Source of the DNA: Chrysogorgia sp. JL179-B06
Lineage: Eukaryota > Cnidaria > Anthozoa > Scleralcyonacea > Chrysogorgiidae
Reading direction: 5' to 3'
Assembly (NCBI GenBank): GCA_035772405.1
Contig: JAYKKM010000377.1
Location: forward strand, 613,001-677,000
Length of the DNA: 64,000 nucleotides
Below, piece by piece: positions 1-10,315 of the stretch. A program made the position numbers and the translations under genes. Each line of letters opens with the position of its first letter. Positions within the stretch are counted from its first letter, which is position 1. The notes below the pieces were generated by a model that did not search any database, had not been told where the DNA came from, and was given only the letters and a program-made list of their open reading frames with translations.

Positions 1-274
1 TGTGAGCTCCATATATATGTAGAACGTAACTCACTGCTCTGGTATTACCCCGCCGCCCTAGTGATAAGCTAACTTTTCAAGTCCAAATTAAATCAGGGAA
101 CCATAAACACTTCTATCAGTAGGTTGTTGACTTTCTTTGAATTTAAGATACGTTTTCAGTTTTTCAGATTCAACTATACAAAATTAAAAAGCTTGGGAAA
201 ACCAAAAATATCGGAAAACTAAAAATATCGGAGGGGGAGGGCCCGTTCTGGCTTTCGACGGCCCTGCGCGTCAG
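1..274. other. No gene seen at window start
   Basis: AT-rich sequence with no reading frame or repeat I can support. It may be the degraded upstream part of the BEL gag that becomes recognisable near base 275. Confidence 0.4.
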
Positions 275-925
275 CGGTAAATTTAATTACTTAAAATCTC
301 TTCTTGTAAAGCACGGCGCAAAGTGTTGTCGCAGGTTTAGCTCTGACAAGTGCGAATTACGAGAAGGCAGTGGAATTACTAAAGAAGAGATTTGGAAATC
401 GTCAAATAGTGATATCCAGCCATATGGAAGCGCTCCCCAAAATTCCCAAGATACTAACATTGATTGGAGATGTGAAGCGACTATACGAAGCTCATACGAC
501 ACAGTGGAATCGCATGTACATAGGTTGAAAAGTATGGAAATTTTCTCAGAAATATACGGTTGTTTTCTGACGCCCATCATTCTCCGAAAATTGCCCGAGG
601 AATTCCGAATCGCAATTACACGCAATCTGGGAGCTGATTCGTGGGAACTGAAGGATGTTCTGAGCGAGTTTTACAAAGAGCTGCAATTGAGAGAACAATG
701 TCCTCTTAACAACAAAGAAACGAAGGTAACTCTAAAAGATAAGCAACCCCGGCGTGTGTGGTGTTCATTCTGTAATCAAGACCATCGAAGTACAGTGCTA
801 TTAAATGTAATGTTGTGACAAGTCCTGGGTCTGGAAGAAAATTCTCAAAAATAATTAAGGGATGGTGTTTTCTCTGCTTCAAGCCTGGACATTTGTCACG
901 CAACTGTCAAAGTCCCGAAATAATC
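275..925 (+). pseudogene. Broken BEL/Pao gag fragment with zinc knuckles
   Basis: Translated in successive frames, this stretch gives a BEL-type gag (DUF1759-like). It contains the hallmark LTSANYEKAVELLKKRFGN (bases about 334-400) and a following helical region, LPEEFRIAITRNL. Two cysteine knuckles follow, one starting WCSFCNQDH near 760 and one CFLCFKPGHLSRNC near 870-910. At least three frameshifts are needed (near 310, 485 and 800), so it cannot make a full protein. The upstream LTR, protease and pol are absent. The DIRS-like remnant begins immediately downstream, which suggests the DIRS element landed in or beside an older BEL copy. It aligns in content with the gag of the intact element at 35182 but is clearly divergent from it. 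Confidence 0.75.
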
Positions 926-1282
926 AGGAACAACGCAAAATTACAGCTTCCGCCGATTCCGCCGATAAATCACATTTCTCGAATCAACGTAGAACGCTTT
1001 AATTTGGAATTACGGGGTCACCCCGAGATCGCAAAAAAAATGACCGGCATTTGTTTTAGATGGTCTTCGCCTGTAACGGCTTTCGGTTGCTTTTTAACGA
1101 AGAGGCTCGCCTAATTAAATCAGCTTTAACTAACTGTAAATCGCACTTGAACTGCATCCGGAAGTTATATAGACGGGTATTTGGCGAAAGAGGTCGAACA
1201 AGGGCGTTTAGCCGGTCCATTCGTACATCCACCGGTAGATAATCTCCATGTCAATCGTTTTGGTGTAATTCCTAAGAAATCT

Positions 1283-1750
1283 TTAAAGAGTGAGTGTCAA
1301 CCATCGTGCATTGCGCGTTTGTGTTTACGTTCCGTATACGATAACGAAGTTTTGAAGTGCTTCGTCGCCAACTTGACGTGGTAAATACTTCAGAAATTCA
1401 CCAAGTCTTCTCAGAAAACCCTATAGAGGCTTTTGTATTCATCCACAATCCAAATACGTCGACTCAAACACTGATTTGTTTGTTTGAACCTCGCCAATTG
1501 GTCTTACACGCTTCGCATTAGTCAAGGCTGACATAAATCGAAACGAAAGTCAAGAAAACGTCGAGTTTTGTGAAAAATACAGAAGTAATTACTTTCTTAG
1601 GTATATCTTCTTTTAATTAAAAGACAAAATGAATAATTTAAATCAAGGATTGACAAGATATTTACGGATGCAGTTCAACAAGGGAATTTCGTGCTTCAAA
1701 AAATGGCCGACCGAGCGTGCAATGCGTCACGGTTGACATTCACTCTTTAA
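1283..1750. mobile_element. TTAA-flanked MITE (piggyBac-like) inside the DIRS RT
   Basis: TTAA occurs at 1283-1286 and again at 1747-1750. Between them the sequence begins AGAGTGAGTGTCAACC and ends with its imperfect inverse; rightward from 1746 the complement reads AGAGTGAATGTCAACC. The similarity continues for about 30 bases, to GCATTGC. Removing 1287-1746 plus one TTAA restores the DIRS reading from PKKSL into WRLILDL, so the insertion boundary is well supported. The element is 460 bases with no transposase. The TTAA duplication is typical of piggyBac-type movement. Confidence 0.8.
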
Positions 1751-1778
1751 ATAACATTGGCGCTTAATCTTAGACCTT

Positions 1779-2100
1779 TAATAATAATAATAATAATAGA
1801 CGTATTAGGAGCATTATACATGAATAGTCTCAATGCTCTTACAACAATATATTCTTAAATTTACTTATAAAACTTATTACAGTTTCATTATAAGATAAAG
1901 CCTACTACATATATTACCACTATGAACAAAAAAACAAAAAAACTATTAATTTTAAAAAAGAAAAGTCTTAACTGCAGACTTAAAATTACCCAACATATCA
2001 AAGCTTCTAATTTCCTGTGGTAATGAATTCCACAGTTTTGGTGCCGAAACCGAGAACGCTCTGTCTCCATGAGTCACCGTTTTGGTGACTAAGAAACACA
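1779..2100 (-). mobile_element. 5'-truncated CR1/Jockey-type non-LTR tail
   Basis: On the minus strand, bases about 2050 to 1954 translate as APKLWNSLPQEIRSF, followed by DMLGNFKSAVKTFLF and a stop. This is the usual end of a CR1/Jockey-type RT protein. The 3' end is a TAA/TTA microsatellite at 1779-1799, as expected for elements with short-repeat tails. Only the last ~35 codons and the 3' UTR remain. It is inserted in the DIRS RT right after WRLILDL. A 26-base duplication (about 2100-2126 and 2147-2172) lies at its 5' side. Confidence 0.7.
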
Positions 2101-3489
2101 CACCCAGACTTGTTCAGGCGACACAAGACTTTCACACAAGACTTTCACACCCAGACTTGTTCAGGCGACACAGAATATTGCAAATTTGACGACGCTATCC
2201 GTTTTGTTGCCGATTGCGGGAAGCTGCAGGGCGCTAGACATTAACAGCGCGTATAGAATTATCCCGGTACACCCAGCAGATCGTTATTTGTTGGGCATGA
2301 AATGGCGAAACTATTATTTTATCGATCTAACACTGCCATTAGGCCTTCGGTCTACTCCTTTTATTTTCAATTCAGTGGCTGGCATGCTATGTTGCGTCTT
2401 TCACAATAATTAAGCCTTCAAACGTACGGAGCTGCACTATTTAGACGATTATTTTACGGTAGGTCGCCGGAGTCGACGGAATGCACCGATAATTTACTCA
2501 CCATGACACCATTAAAGCAACCTGCTCCGATCTGGGTATTCCTCTAGCCCCTGAGAAATGCATTGGTCCGGTGATGTGCATAATTTTCCTGGGCATAGTC
2601 ATAGAACTTGATTCGGTAACAGGTGCAGCTCGTCTTCCAGGAAATAAGCTTGAGGAACAAAAGCGTTAGTTTTGCTATGGTTAGATAAGCGTTCATGCAC
2701 GAAACGAGAGTTAGAGTCGGTAATCGGCAAATTGCAGCACGCGAGCTTGGTCGTTCGCCACGGGAGAACGTTCCTACGAAGGTTGTTCAGTGCAGCATTA
2801 GCAGATCTTGGCCAACGTCATCGTTACTTTCGATTGACACGTGCTTGTAAACAAGATATAGAGTGGTGCAGGGGGGCGCTACTACGGGAATGGAACGGTA
2901 TAAGTTTTTACGAGATTCCGGAGTGGGAAATAGTCCCAATTTGCGTCGGAAGCGTCAGGAGCAATAGGCTATGGTGTCTGTTACAACGACCTGTGGTTCA
3001 ATGGTTTGTGGAAGCCCGCTCAACAATCTCTCAGCATTGCGCACAAAGAACTATATTTCCGATCGCACTTGCTTGCGTATTATGGGGGCAAGGTTGGCGT
3101 CAAAAGCGCGTACGTGTGGAATGCGATAACGAAAGTATTCTGCGCTCAGGTACATCAAAAGACGAGAACATCATGCAACTGGTTCGCCTGCAGTTATTCC
3201 TGATCGTTTCTCGATACAACTTTACGTTAACTGCTTATACACGTTCGGGGGAAGCACAACAAAGTAGCTGACGCCCTGTCCCGCTTTCGATTATCACCAA
3301 CGCCAGTCAACGACCCAGACGACACCCTGAAACGGTTGACATCTCTAATCTACATCAACAAACATTGATCTTCATGTACCAAGGAATTGCCAAGACCACT
3401 CGACGTACGTACGATACCGCTTAGCGCTGCTTTATCGACTTCTGCTTTAACACGAGGCAACTTGCATCAACGGGATTCCCATGTCCAGC

Positions 3490-4275
3490 TTCACAATGGA
3501 CTATGATGCTTTTCGCTGCACACTTAGCTCGATCTCTCCACCCAAACACGATTAAAGTCTACTTGTCCGGAGTACGTTCTCTGCACATCGAGCAAGGTTT
3601 CTATAACCCATTAGAAAACAGGCCACGCCTTGAACGAGTCATTAGAGGCATAAAACGTTTGCGCAGCCAACCCATGCCAAGACAGCGTTTATACCAGTAA
3701 CAATTACGGTGCTACAAAAGCTACGACATCACTTGCTTTTGGATCGCTATGACGACGCCTTATTTTGGGCAGCGTGCTGCGTCGGGTTCTTCGGCTTTCT
3801 CAGGTCAGGCGAGTTCACAGTCTCGGGCGAGTTTGACCAAAACCTACATTTGTGCTTAGAGGATGTGTCTGTTGATCGCCACGAAAACGCTTCCTAGCTA
3901 CATGTTGCTACGGATCAAAACATCCAAAACGGACCCATTTCGTCGGGGTTTTACACTACGCATTGGTTCCACCGGATCTGACGTCTGTACGGTGCAAGCA
4001 TACTACTCATCTTTATAAACGCGGAAGTACGCCAGGATAACTCTTCAGGCGACAGAACGGTTCTCCATTAACACGATCGACTTTGACGGCGTGGTTAATA
4101 TCTACGGCAGTAGATCTCAAAGGGAATTTCGCGGGTCATAGCTTTCGTATTGGTGCAGCCACCACCGCTCAGTGCACAGCTCGGAACGCCTGATCATTTA
4201 ATTAAGACGCTTGGTCGGTGGGAAAGCAATTAACGCTTACCAAATGTACATTAGTACTGCAACACTCGTACTCGA
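3490..4275 (+). pseudogene. DIRS tyrosine recombinase, frameshifted
   Basis: This segment encodes AHLARSLHPNTIKVYLSGVR, then SLHIEQGF, LRHHLLLDRYDDALFWAACC and GFFGFLRSGEFTV, which together make the DIRS recombinase core. After further frameshifts, RIKTSKTDPFRRGF appears near 3910-3950. GHSFRIGAATTA (4135-4170) carries the box II H-x-x-R, and NAYQMYI near 4234-4254 carries the catalytic tyrosine region. All the expected catalytic blocks can be seen but in at least four different frame segments. It is a dead gene belonging to the element that starts near 940. Confidence 0.85.
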
Positions 4276-4299
4276 TCATATCACGTGCACAATGCCTAA

Positions 4300-4554
4300 T
4301 GCCAATCATTAGTTTTCAATGTGAACTGTGGTACTTCTTCAGTTTTAGGGTAGTTGTTATAGCGGGTTATTTTTAGTAATAAAAGGCTTTATGAATGATA
4401 CGACTACAAACTATCAAATGATTAGTGGCTTTTATATAGGGTTATTACCAATCATGAATTCGATTAAGGAACTTTATGATTTAAGTCAGTGTGCAATCGC
4501 ATAGTGCTTATGCAACGGTAGTCGTATGAGGATACGTATAAATTGAATTGGGTT
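4300..4554. other. No feature seen
   Basis: AT-rich spacer between the DIRS recombinase and the minisatellite. It probably includes the DIRS 3' end, but I could not find its terminal repeat. Confidence 0.3.
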
Positions 4555-5262
4555 TTATGAAACTCTAACCAGGATCGGTTGCCGAGTATGAGTAGATACG
4601 GACAATCGCATAGCTTTTTTTCTTTAAGAAACTCAAGCCTGGAGGTTCCAGAATAAGTATACGTCGATACGGATAATCATTTAACGTTTTTTAATGAAAC
4701 TCTGGCCCTGATTGGTTCCAGTATGAATATACACACGAATATAGCAGAGCACGTAGAAAAATCTAGCGTGGATCGGTTCCAGTACGAATATATACGGATA
4801 ATCACATAGCGTTTTTCTTCAAGAAACTCAAGCCTGGATAGGTTCCAGAATAAGCCATACGGATAATCACATAACGTTTTTTCATGAAACTCTGGCCTGG
4901 ATCGGCTCCAGTATGAGTATACGGACAATTGCATAGCGTTGTCAATGGAACTCAAACAGGGATCGGATCCAGTATGAGTATACGGGCAATTGCATGCATA
5001 GCGTTGTTACGAAACTCTAGCCTGGATTGGTTCCAGTATATGAGTATACGGACAAAGGCATAACGACTGCGTGGTTATGAAACTTCACACAACGTTTCAT
5101 GAAATTCTGGCCTGGATTGGTTCCAGTATATGAGTATATGCAATAAAGCTTATAATGTTTAATGTGAAACTATCCCGGATCGATTCCAGTATAAGCGTGT
5201 GCATAAACCGCGTAGCGTGTACGGAACGATAGGCTGGATCGGCTCCATTTTGAGTATACGCT
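4555..5262. repeat. Minisatellite, about 11 diverged units of 59-90 bases
   Basis: The array repeats a unit that can be read as CCTGGATCGGTTCCAGTATG, then AGTATACGGACAATCGCATA, then a GCGTTTTTTCATGAAACTC stretch. Unit starts fall near 4569, 4628, 4697, 4765, 4831, 4897, 4956, 5020, 5111, 5172 and 5231. Units differ from one another at many positions and in length, so this is an old array. The apparent frames across it are by-products of the repeat. Confidence 0.85.
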
Positions 5263-5393
5263 CTATTCGGGCAAAAATGGTCTTGTCATTCGGGCAAATA
5301 AATTATTCTAATATTTAAATGCGACTTAATGATATTATGACGGATTCTCATTGAGGGAAATCTGGTATTTCATTGATGTTCATCGTTTAGCAT

Positions 5394-5640
5394 TTAGCAA
5401 TGGTTAAAAGTGGCATATACTATAGCCAGGCCTTGGTCCGGGCATTGTCTAAACGTAATCTCGTACTTGAATATACCTAATACATTTGGTTTTGCAAGTC
5501 TAATTGCTTTTCCTTCCTTGTCTTCTGCCGTCGCGTGCAATGCCGCATTCCCTATATGGGCGTCGCGGGAGAATCTATCCACGAGGTCTAAATTTGGAAA
5601 ATCTGTGTCAAATTGCAGGAAATACTTTCAGGGAACCAAA
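5394..5640 (-). other. Possible orphan coding exon
   Basis: The minus strand is open for about 80 codons, from near 5632 to the stop at 5394. It begins YFLQFDTDFPNLDLVDRFSR and continues through ALHATAEDKEGKAIRLAKP to a C terminus ending in YATFNHC. Composition looks protein-like (mixed charged and aromatic residues, no low complexity). There is no start codon at the left edge of the meaningful part, so it would be a last exon or a truncated gene. I do not recognise the family. It could also be a chance open frame or a fragment of a mobile element. Confidence 0.3.
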
Positions 5641-5649
5641 AATTCAAAC

Positions 5650-6386
5650 ATTTTATCGGACCCCCCTAATGCAACATGTTTCTAATGCATGTCCATATAT
5701 ATTAACGAAAAACGTGCATGTGTAATAATGCTTAGGCTAAACGATGGCAATTCATGTTCTTCAGTAATATTGACGTCATCATTTATTCGGGCAAGTTATG
5801 CTCAGCCCCCCTACAAATTAAATTTTGCCCATACGCCTATGCAAACGGGTAAGTATGAAAAAGTGCATATAGTGAGAGGAGCTGTTATCCAGTATCGTCA
5901 CAATGTCGGGTAGGTACAATATCGACAAATGTTTTTAAATGAGGTCGTGAAATAACCAAGGTTAAAAGCAAAGGAGAGCGCGACGGTGCGGTAATCGGAA
6001 ACGTTAATGGCACGAAACCGCAGATGTATGCGTGTCTATGCGCCGACAATTGGAAAAGACGAGGGCTGATCAAGTGGCAAGAAATGAGATATAACATGAC
6101 CGTGAAACAAAGAGCGAAATATACTGGCTCGCATAACGCTGGCTCGCAATGCCGATCGAATCACGAAAATATGACCTATGACGTTTTGTTGACAGTGCGC
6201 AAGAAAAAATGCGGCTTACGTTTTGATAAGATTTCATTACTCAGTCGAACACCGCACGAACAAAGTTTTTTTCTGGCGACCCACCACCCATCCCCTCTAT
6301 ATACCTCTATATACTCCATCAGTGTCCCCAACTGATGTGAAGGGTGCAGGGTGTGGTAGATGGTGGTCAGATTAGGAACAACAGTA
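5650..6386. other. No gene; short interspersed repeat relic
   Basis: No credible reading frame. A relic ending in TACGCCTATG near 5831-5840, preceded by ATTCGGGCAAG text, resembles the right end of the CATAGGCGTACG element at 44893-45174. Confidence 0.35.
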
Positions 6387-7118
6387 CCGCTCACATGAAA
6401 CGTAACCATTCTCGCTCGTTCCGTTCGAGGAAAATGCGAGCGCGTATCGATTCTCGCTCGATACTCGAATATTTGCGAGTATCGAGTAACGAGAATTCTC
6501 GAATCTTGTGTCTCTTTTAATAACCTTAAATGTCTTGTTTGTTTGGCTAGATTTTAACAAGCGAGTGACACAATTAATATACGGAAGAAAATGCGTTTGT
6601 ACGGGAGAAAAGAAAAGGTTTATTTTACACACTGCTTTTTCTAATCCGATATATCAAAATAATTTGGATATTTACGCATAAAAAGTTTCTCTATATCAGT
6701 AGCTTATGATCGAGCCGTTGGATATTCGAGCTGGGCGGCTTTTTGTCTGTTTTGATCGTGGCGCTTGGATACTTTTATCAAAACCAGGACGCTTACAAGC
6801 GCCCTCAGTTTTCGAGCAGCGTGCTTTTGTGTGTGTCGCAAATATTAATTTGCCAAATGGCTGACCTTATCGATTAACTTTTTTTTTTTGTTGTTTGCCC
6901 ATATATTATAAATTTTAAATTATTTACATTATTATTTTTAATTACTGATATGGCTAGGGGCCTACCAGAAACCTGGACAGGCTTTTATTTAAGACCCCTA
7001 GTTAAAATGTTGAATGTATTGTTTTCTATATACAGTCAAACAAATTCAAATACATTTTATAGGTATTTACAATTAAAGGAAAGAAAGGAAAGAATTATAT
7101 ATTAAATTGAATTAATAG

Positions 7119-7175
7119 CAACCTTGTAACCCAGGATCTCATCTCCGTGGAGACAAGATCCCGGGTACGAGGTTG
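7119..7175. repeat. 57-base hairpin of the CCTCGTACCC family
   Basis: Bases 7119-7146 pair with 7148-7175 over nearly their whole length. The outer arms read CAACCTTGTAACCC and GGGTACGAGGTTG. It sits in the 3' UTR of the non-LTR element and resembles the CCAACCTCGTACCCAGGG motif at 40993 and 51956. Confidence 0.75.
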
Positions 7176-7201
7176 GATTAAGAGATGTACACACAGTATT
7201 T

Positions 7202-7227
7202 ATATATATATATATATATATATATAA
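7202..7227. repeat. TA microsatellite
   Basis: Uninterrupted alternating T and A over about 26 bases, lying inside the 3' UTR of the minus-strand non-LTR element. Confidence 0.9.
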
Positions 7228-7302
7228 GCAGGGTTTTGAATATAGCTTAGCTAAAGTTTGGTGTATCAACAGTACAATATATTACATTATATAATTGATT
7301 AA

Positions 7303-8958
7303 TTATGTGAGATTTGAAGGATTTGTAAGAAGTGTTTTTTTTATCATATTTTTAAAGATATTACAGGATTTTATATTTTTTAAGTTAGATTCCATACCAT
7401 TCCAAATATCAACTCCTTTATTAGAAAGAGTATGCTTCACATAATTTGTTCTTTTATATGACTTATGGAGTTGTGTTGCATTTCTTGTGTTATGTTGATG
7501 AACTTGATTATTTGTCAGAAAATAATTTGTGAATACTTCTGGTAAATTTTTGATATGATAGTATCGGAACATAAATAAACTAGTTAGATAATCATTGATT
7601 TTATAGATGTTCAGAATTTTTAACTCTTTGAAAATTGGTTCACTATTTTCTAAATATGATTTGAATGTAATAAGACGTACAATTTTTTTTTGGATATTCA
7701 TTAGTTTTTGGATTCGTTTTTTGTATGTATTACCCCATGTTAAATTGCCGTAGATTAGATATGGATAGACTAATGCATAATAAATCAGTTTTAGAGCATT
7801 CAAAGTTGTAAAATGTCGTATTTTGGCAATCACTCCAGTAGATTTAATAACTTTTTTTGCTACCAAATCTAAGTGGTCATTCCATGTCAAACATTCATCA
7901 ATAACAATACCTAGAAATGTGGTGTTTTTTACTTGTTTAATATTTTCATCGTTTATTGAAATTGCTATGTTTTGCTTCTGCTTTTTGTTACAAGATCTAA
8001 ATAAAATTAGCTTCGTTTTTGAAGTATTGATGGATAATTTATTGATATTCAACCAATCAGCTATTTTATTAATTTCTATTTGCATAATTTTATTTAGTGT
8101 TTTAAGACAGCTGTTACTACAAGATATTGTTGTGTCATCCGCAAACAATATAAATGAAACTATTTTACTGCAATGCTGGATATCGTTTATATATAAAAGA
8201 AATAGAAGTGGTCCCAATATCGATCCCTGGGGAACACCACTTGTGATCTGCATTTCTTTAGATGTTACTTGGTTGTACTTTACAATTTGTTTTCTATTTG
8301 TTAAATAATTTTCAAACCATTGTTGATATATTCCTCTTATGCCATAATATTCTAACTTTTTAATCAGAATCTTGTGATTAATTGTGTCAAATGCCTTTGA
8401 CAGGTCTAGGAAAATAGAAATTGTGTATTCTCCTTTGTCTATCGCTTTCGTAATTTTATCAACAAGTTCAATGATTGCAAGTTCTGTTGATCTATTTTGT
8501 CTGAAACCATATTGGTGTTTTGATAAAATTTTGTTTTTTTCAATGAACTTGATTAGCCTTTTATACATGATCTTTTCCAATAATTTGGAAAAACAGGTAA
8601 GAACAGATATAGGTCGGTAGTTTTTAAATTTTTTTTTTTCATTTGTTTTAAAAATAGGCGTAACTAGTGCTATTTTTAATTTGTCAGGGATAATTCCAGT
8701 AAGAAATGTTGTGTTAAATATATGTGTAAGTGGCTCAGAAATATTCTTGGCAGTTAATTTTATAATTTTACAGCTAATATTATCATATCCAGGACTTTTA
8801 TTTTGTTTCATGTTAGTTATTTCAGTTTCTATCTCGTTTATAGTAATTGGTTCAAGGAACATACTTTCCTTGTAGTTATTAGTAAGATAGTTATCAAATA
8901 TTTTGTCTTTATTCTTAACCACAAACGTTGTTTTGCATTTACTGTATAATCTCAGCAA
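7303..8958 (-). CDS. Non-LTR retrotransposon reverse transcriptase (551 codons, partial protein)
   Basis: This long open frame is the RT half of a CR1/Jockey-superfamily pol. Landmarks are KSPGYDNISCKIIK near residues 54-67, YRPISVLTCFSKLLE near 114-128 and HQYGFRQNRSTELAI near 147-161. FLDLSKAFDTINH (near 182-194) holds the first catalytic aspartate. SGVPQGSILGPLLFLLYIND lies near 238-257 and FADDT near 267-271 with the catalytic pair. A long C-terminal region ends with DIWNGMESNLKNIKSCN. Full elements of this type carry an upstream endonuclease domain that is missing here. The first ATG is simply the first in the open stretch and not a natural start. The intact frame suggests a fairly recent insertion. 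It cannot retrotranspose alone. Confidence 0.88.
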   Translation of the reverse strand: MLRLYSKCKTTFVVKNKDKIFDNYLTNNYKESMFLEPITINEIETEITNMKQNKSPGYDNISCKIIKLTAKNISEPLTHIFNTTFLTGIIPDKLKIALVTPIFKTNEKKKFKNYRPISVLTCFSKLLEKIMYKRLIKFIEKNKILSKHQYGFRQNRSTELAIIELVDKITKAIDKGEYTISIFLDLSKAFDTINHKILIKKLEYYGIRGIYQQWFENYLTNRKQIVKYNQVTSKEMQITSGVPQGSILGPLLFLLYINDIQHCSKIVSFILFADDTTISCSNSCLKTLNKIMQIEINKIADWLNINKLSINTSKTKLILFRSCNKKQKQNIAISINDENIKQVKNTTFLGIVIDECLTWNDHLDLVAKKVIKSTGVIAKIRHFTTLNALKLIYYALVYPYLIYGNLTWGNTYKKRIQKLMNIQKKIVRLITFKSYLENSEPIFKELKILNIYKINDYLTSLFMFRYYHIKNLPEVFTNYFLTNNQVHQHNTRNATQLHKSYKRTNYVKHTLSNKGVDIWNGMESNLKNIKSCNIFKNMIKKTLLTNPSNLT

Positions 8959-9544
8959 TTATAACTGGAATTCAATGAATGATATAATGTGTTGGGTTGT
9001 GTCAATGTTCTCTTCCTGACCTTGTACTTGAGCTTTCTAACAATTTCATTAATACTTATTTTTCCCTTGTAGTTGTAGCAATACAATTCTTTCATTTGCG
9101 TAGACTAATCAATAACTTTGGAATACAAATTTTAATACCATAATCAAAATATGAGAAACACGTTCATAAACATGTCAGGAGAGTTGCGTATTGTGTGCTC
9201 GATTTAAAAATGTTTCTTGTACGATCTCCGACCGTATACTATTAATTTGCGAGGTGAGTATAACGTGCGTTGTTATCACAGTTTCACAGTGTTTGTTTAT
9301 CATTTCTGCTTTCAAATTGATCTCAATATTAAAGACTAATGTATCGCGGAAAATCTTCTCCATACTCGAGAATATGAACACGATCACTTATACTCAAGAA
9401 TAACGCGATACTCGAAAGCAGTGAAAACCTCACTCGATACTCGAAGATTTCCTCGATACGCGTATTTTGACCAATCGCGCTTGCTCGATACTCGCTCGAA
9501 CTCGAAAGGCGCTCGTTACTCGAAGTTAAGTTTCATGTGAGCGG

Positions 9545-10315
9545 CAACGGGTAAGTAAGTATAAGCCCCCTCTCGCTGAGTTAGGTTATATCGTTATGTT
9601 TCGCTGAGTTAGGTTATATCGTTATGTTAACACTTAATGCGGGGTTAGGTTGTCTATTTTAATATTACATGAAGTTTTGCCAATTTGTCCTGGGTTAGGG
9701 TTCAACGGGGGTACGCGAGGATGCGAGGCGGTAAAGTGGGATGCGAAAAATGGGGGACGACTCCTCGCGTGCCCCCCGTTATAGTTGAAAAAAATGGAAA
9801 TTTTTGTCTGAGAGCCAAAAATTCGTAAAAATTCGTTGAGATGGTTCAATAAAGAAAAAAGGTTCCTTTGAAAAGCCAAAAGGTGGGTCAGTTTTTTAGT
9901 TATTGTATCACGGTTGTGAATATTTGAGCTTTTAAGAGGACAAAAAGCTAAAAAAACTAATATATAACGAAAATCTCGCTTTGTTGTTCACCTAAAAATA
10001 ACAAAGTTTTCATTCATAATGCTTTATTACTTCAACAATTATCTTTACTGAATAATAATAATAATATGTCATGTGTAATAAATATATGTTGCTAGCTAAC
10101 TTTTATCCTACTTATTTTGTCTGACAAAACATTATTATCAACTGTTTGTCATTCAGTCGGGTTCAGTTTTCAAAGCCTTATTAAGACGATTTTTAAAGTG
10201 GATTTTACATCATAACTTGTTAAATTTTGCATTTCGTTAATGTATTTTCAGTTGAATGTTAGCCTTATTCCTCTCAGTTCAGGTTTTTCGCTCCTGTTCG
10301 TGAAAGAAACACTGA
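9545..10315. other. No gene; small tandem duplication and a GC hairpin
   Basis: A 28-base unit containing GAGTTAGGTTATATCGTTATG is repeated twice at about 9573-9628. Bases 9703-9720 (AACGGGGGTACGCGAGGA) pair with 9761-9780 to form a hairpin. The remainder is AT-rich with no supportable frame. Confidence 0.5.

Larger units (their letters stand above)
940..4300 (+). pseudogene. Decayed DIRS-like retrotransposon (RT, RNase H, tyrosine recombinase)
   Basis: DIRS landmarks appear in order, in shifting frames. A pre-RT segment around 970-1040 (INVERFNLELRGHPE) is followed by YLAKEVEQGRLAGPFVHPP near 1175-1240 and NLHVNRFGVIPKK near 1245-1280. The frame is then cut by two insertions and resumes as WRLILDL at 1756-1778. 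It continues as DDAIRFVADCGKLQG near 2190-2235, SAYRIIPVHPADRYLLGMKW near 2240-2310 and LPLGLRSTPFIFNSVA near 2335-2385. The RNase H region runs to ADALSRF near 3275, and a tyrosine recombinase follows from about 3490. DIRS elements copy RNA to DNA but integrate with a tyrosine recombinase instead of a DDE integrase. Many stops and frameshifts make this copy inactive. I could not delimit its terminal repeats. Confidence 0.85.
6880..8960 (-). mobile_element. 5'-truncated CR1/Jockey-type non-LTR retrotransposon
   Basis: The element reads leftward. It comprises an RT coding region (8958 to 7303), a long AT-rich 3' UTR and a poly(A) tail, seen as a run of T at 6880-6891 on the plus strand. No endonuclease domain is visible upstream of 8958, so the copy is 5'-truncated as target-primed reverse transcription commonly leaves it. 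Its 3' UTR has been interrupted by a short hairpin repeat (7119-7175) and a TA microsatellite (7202-7227). Confidence 0.8.
6387..9544. mobile_element. TIR element with subterminal CGAGTATCGAG repeats, carrying an inserted retroelement
   Basis: The left end reads CCGCTCACATGAAACGTAAC at 6387 and the right end is its inverse, GTTAAGTTTCATGTGAGCGG, ending at 9544. Just inside both ends are clusters of ACTCGAT, CGAGTATCGAG and TCGCTCG motifs (about 6409-6510 and 9362-9525) in mirror orientation. These are typical transposase-binding subterminal repeats. The interior of about 2.9 kb has no recognisable transposase and is largely filled by a non-LTR element (6880 to about 8960, minus). No clear target-site duplication was found. 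I infer a non-autonomous DNA transposon enlarged by a later insertion. Confidence 0.65.
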
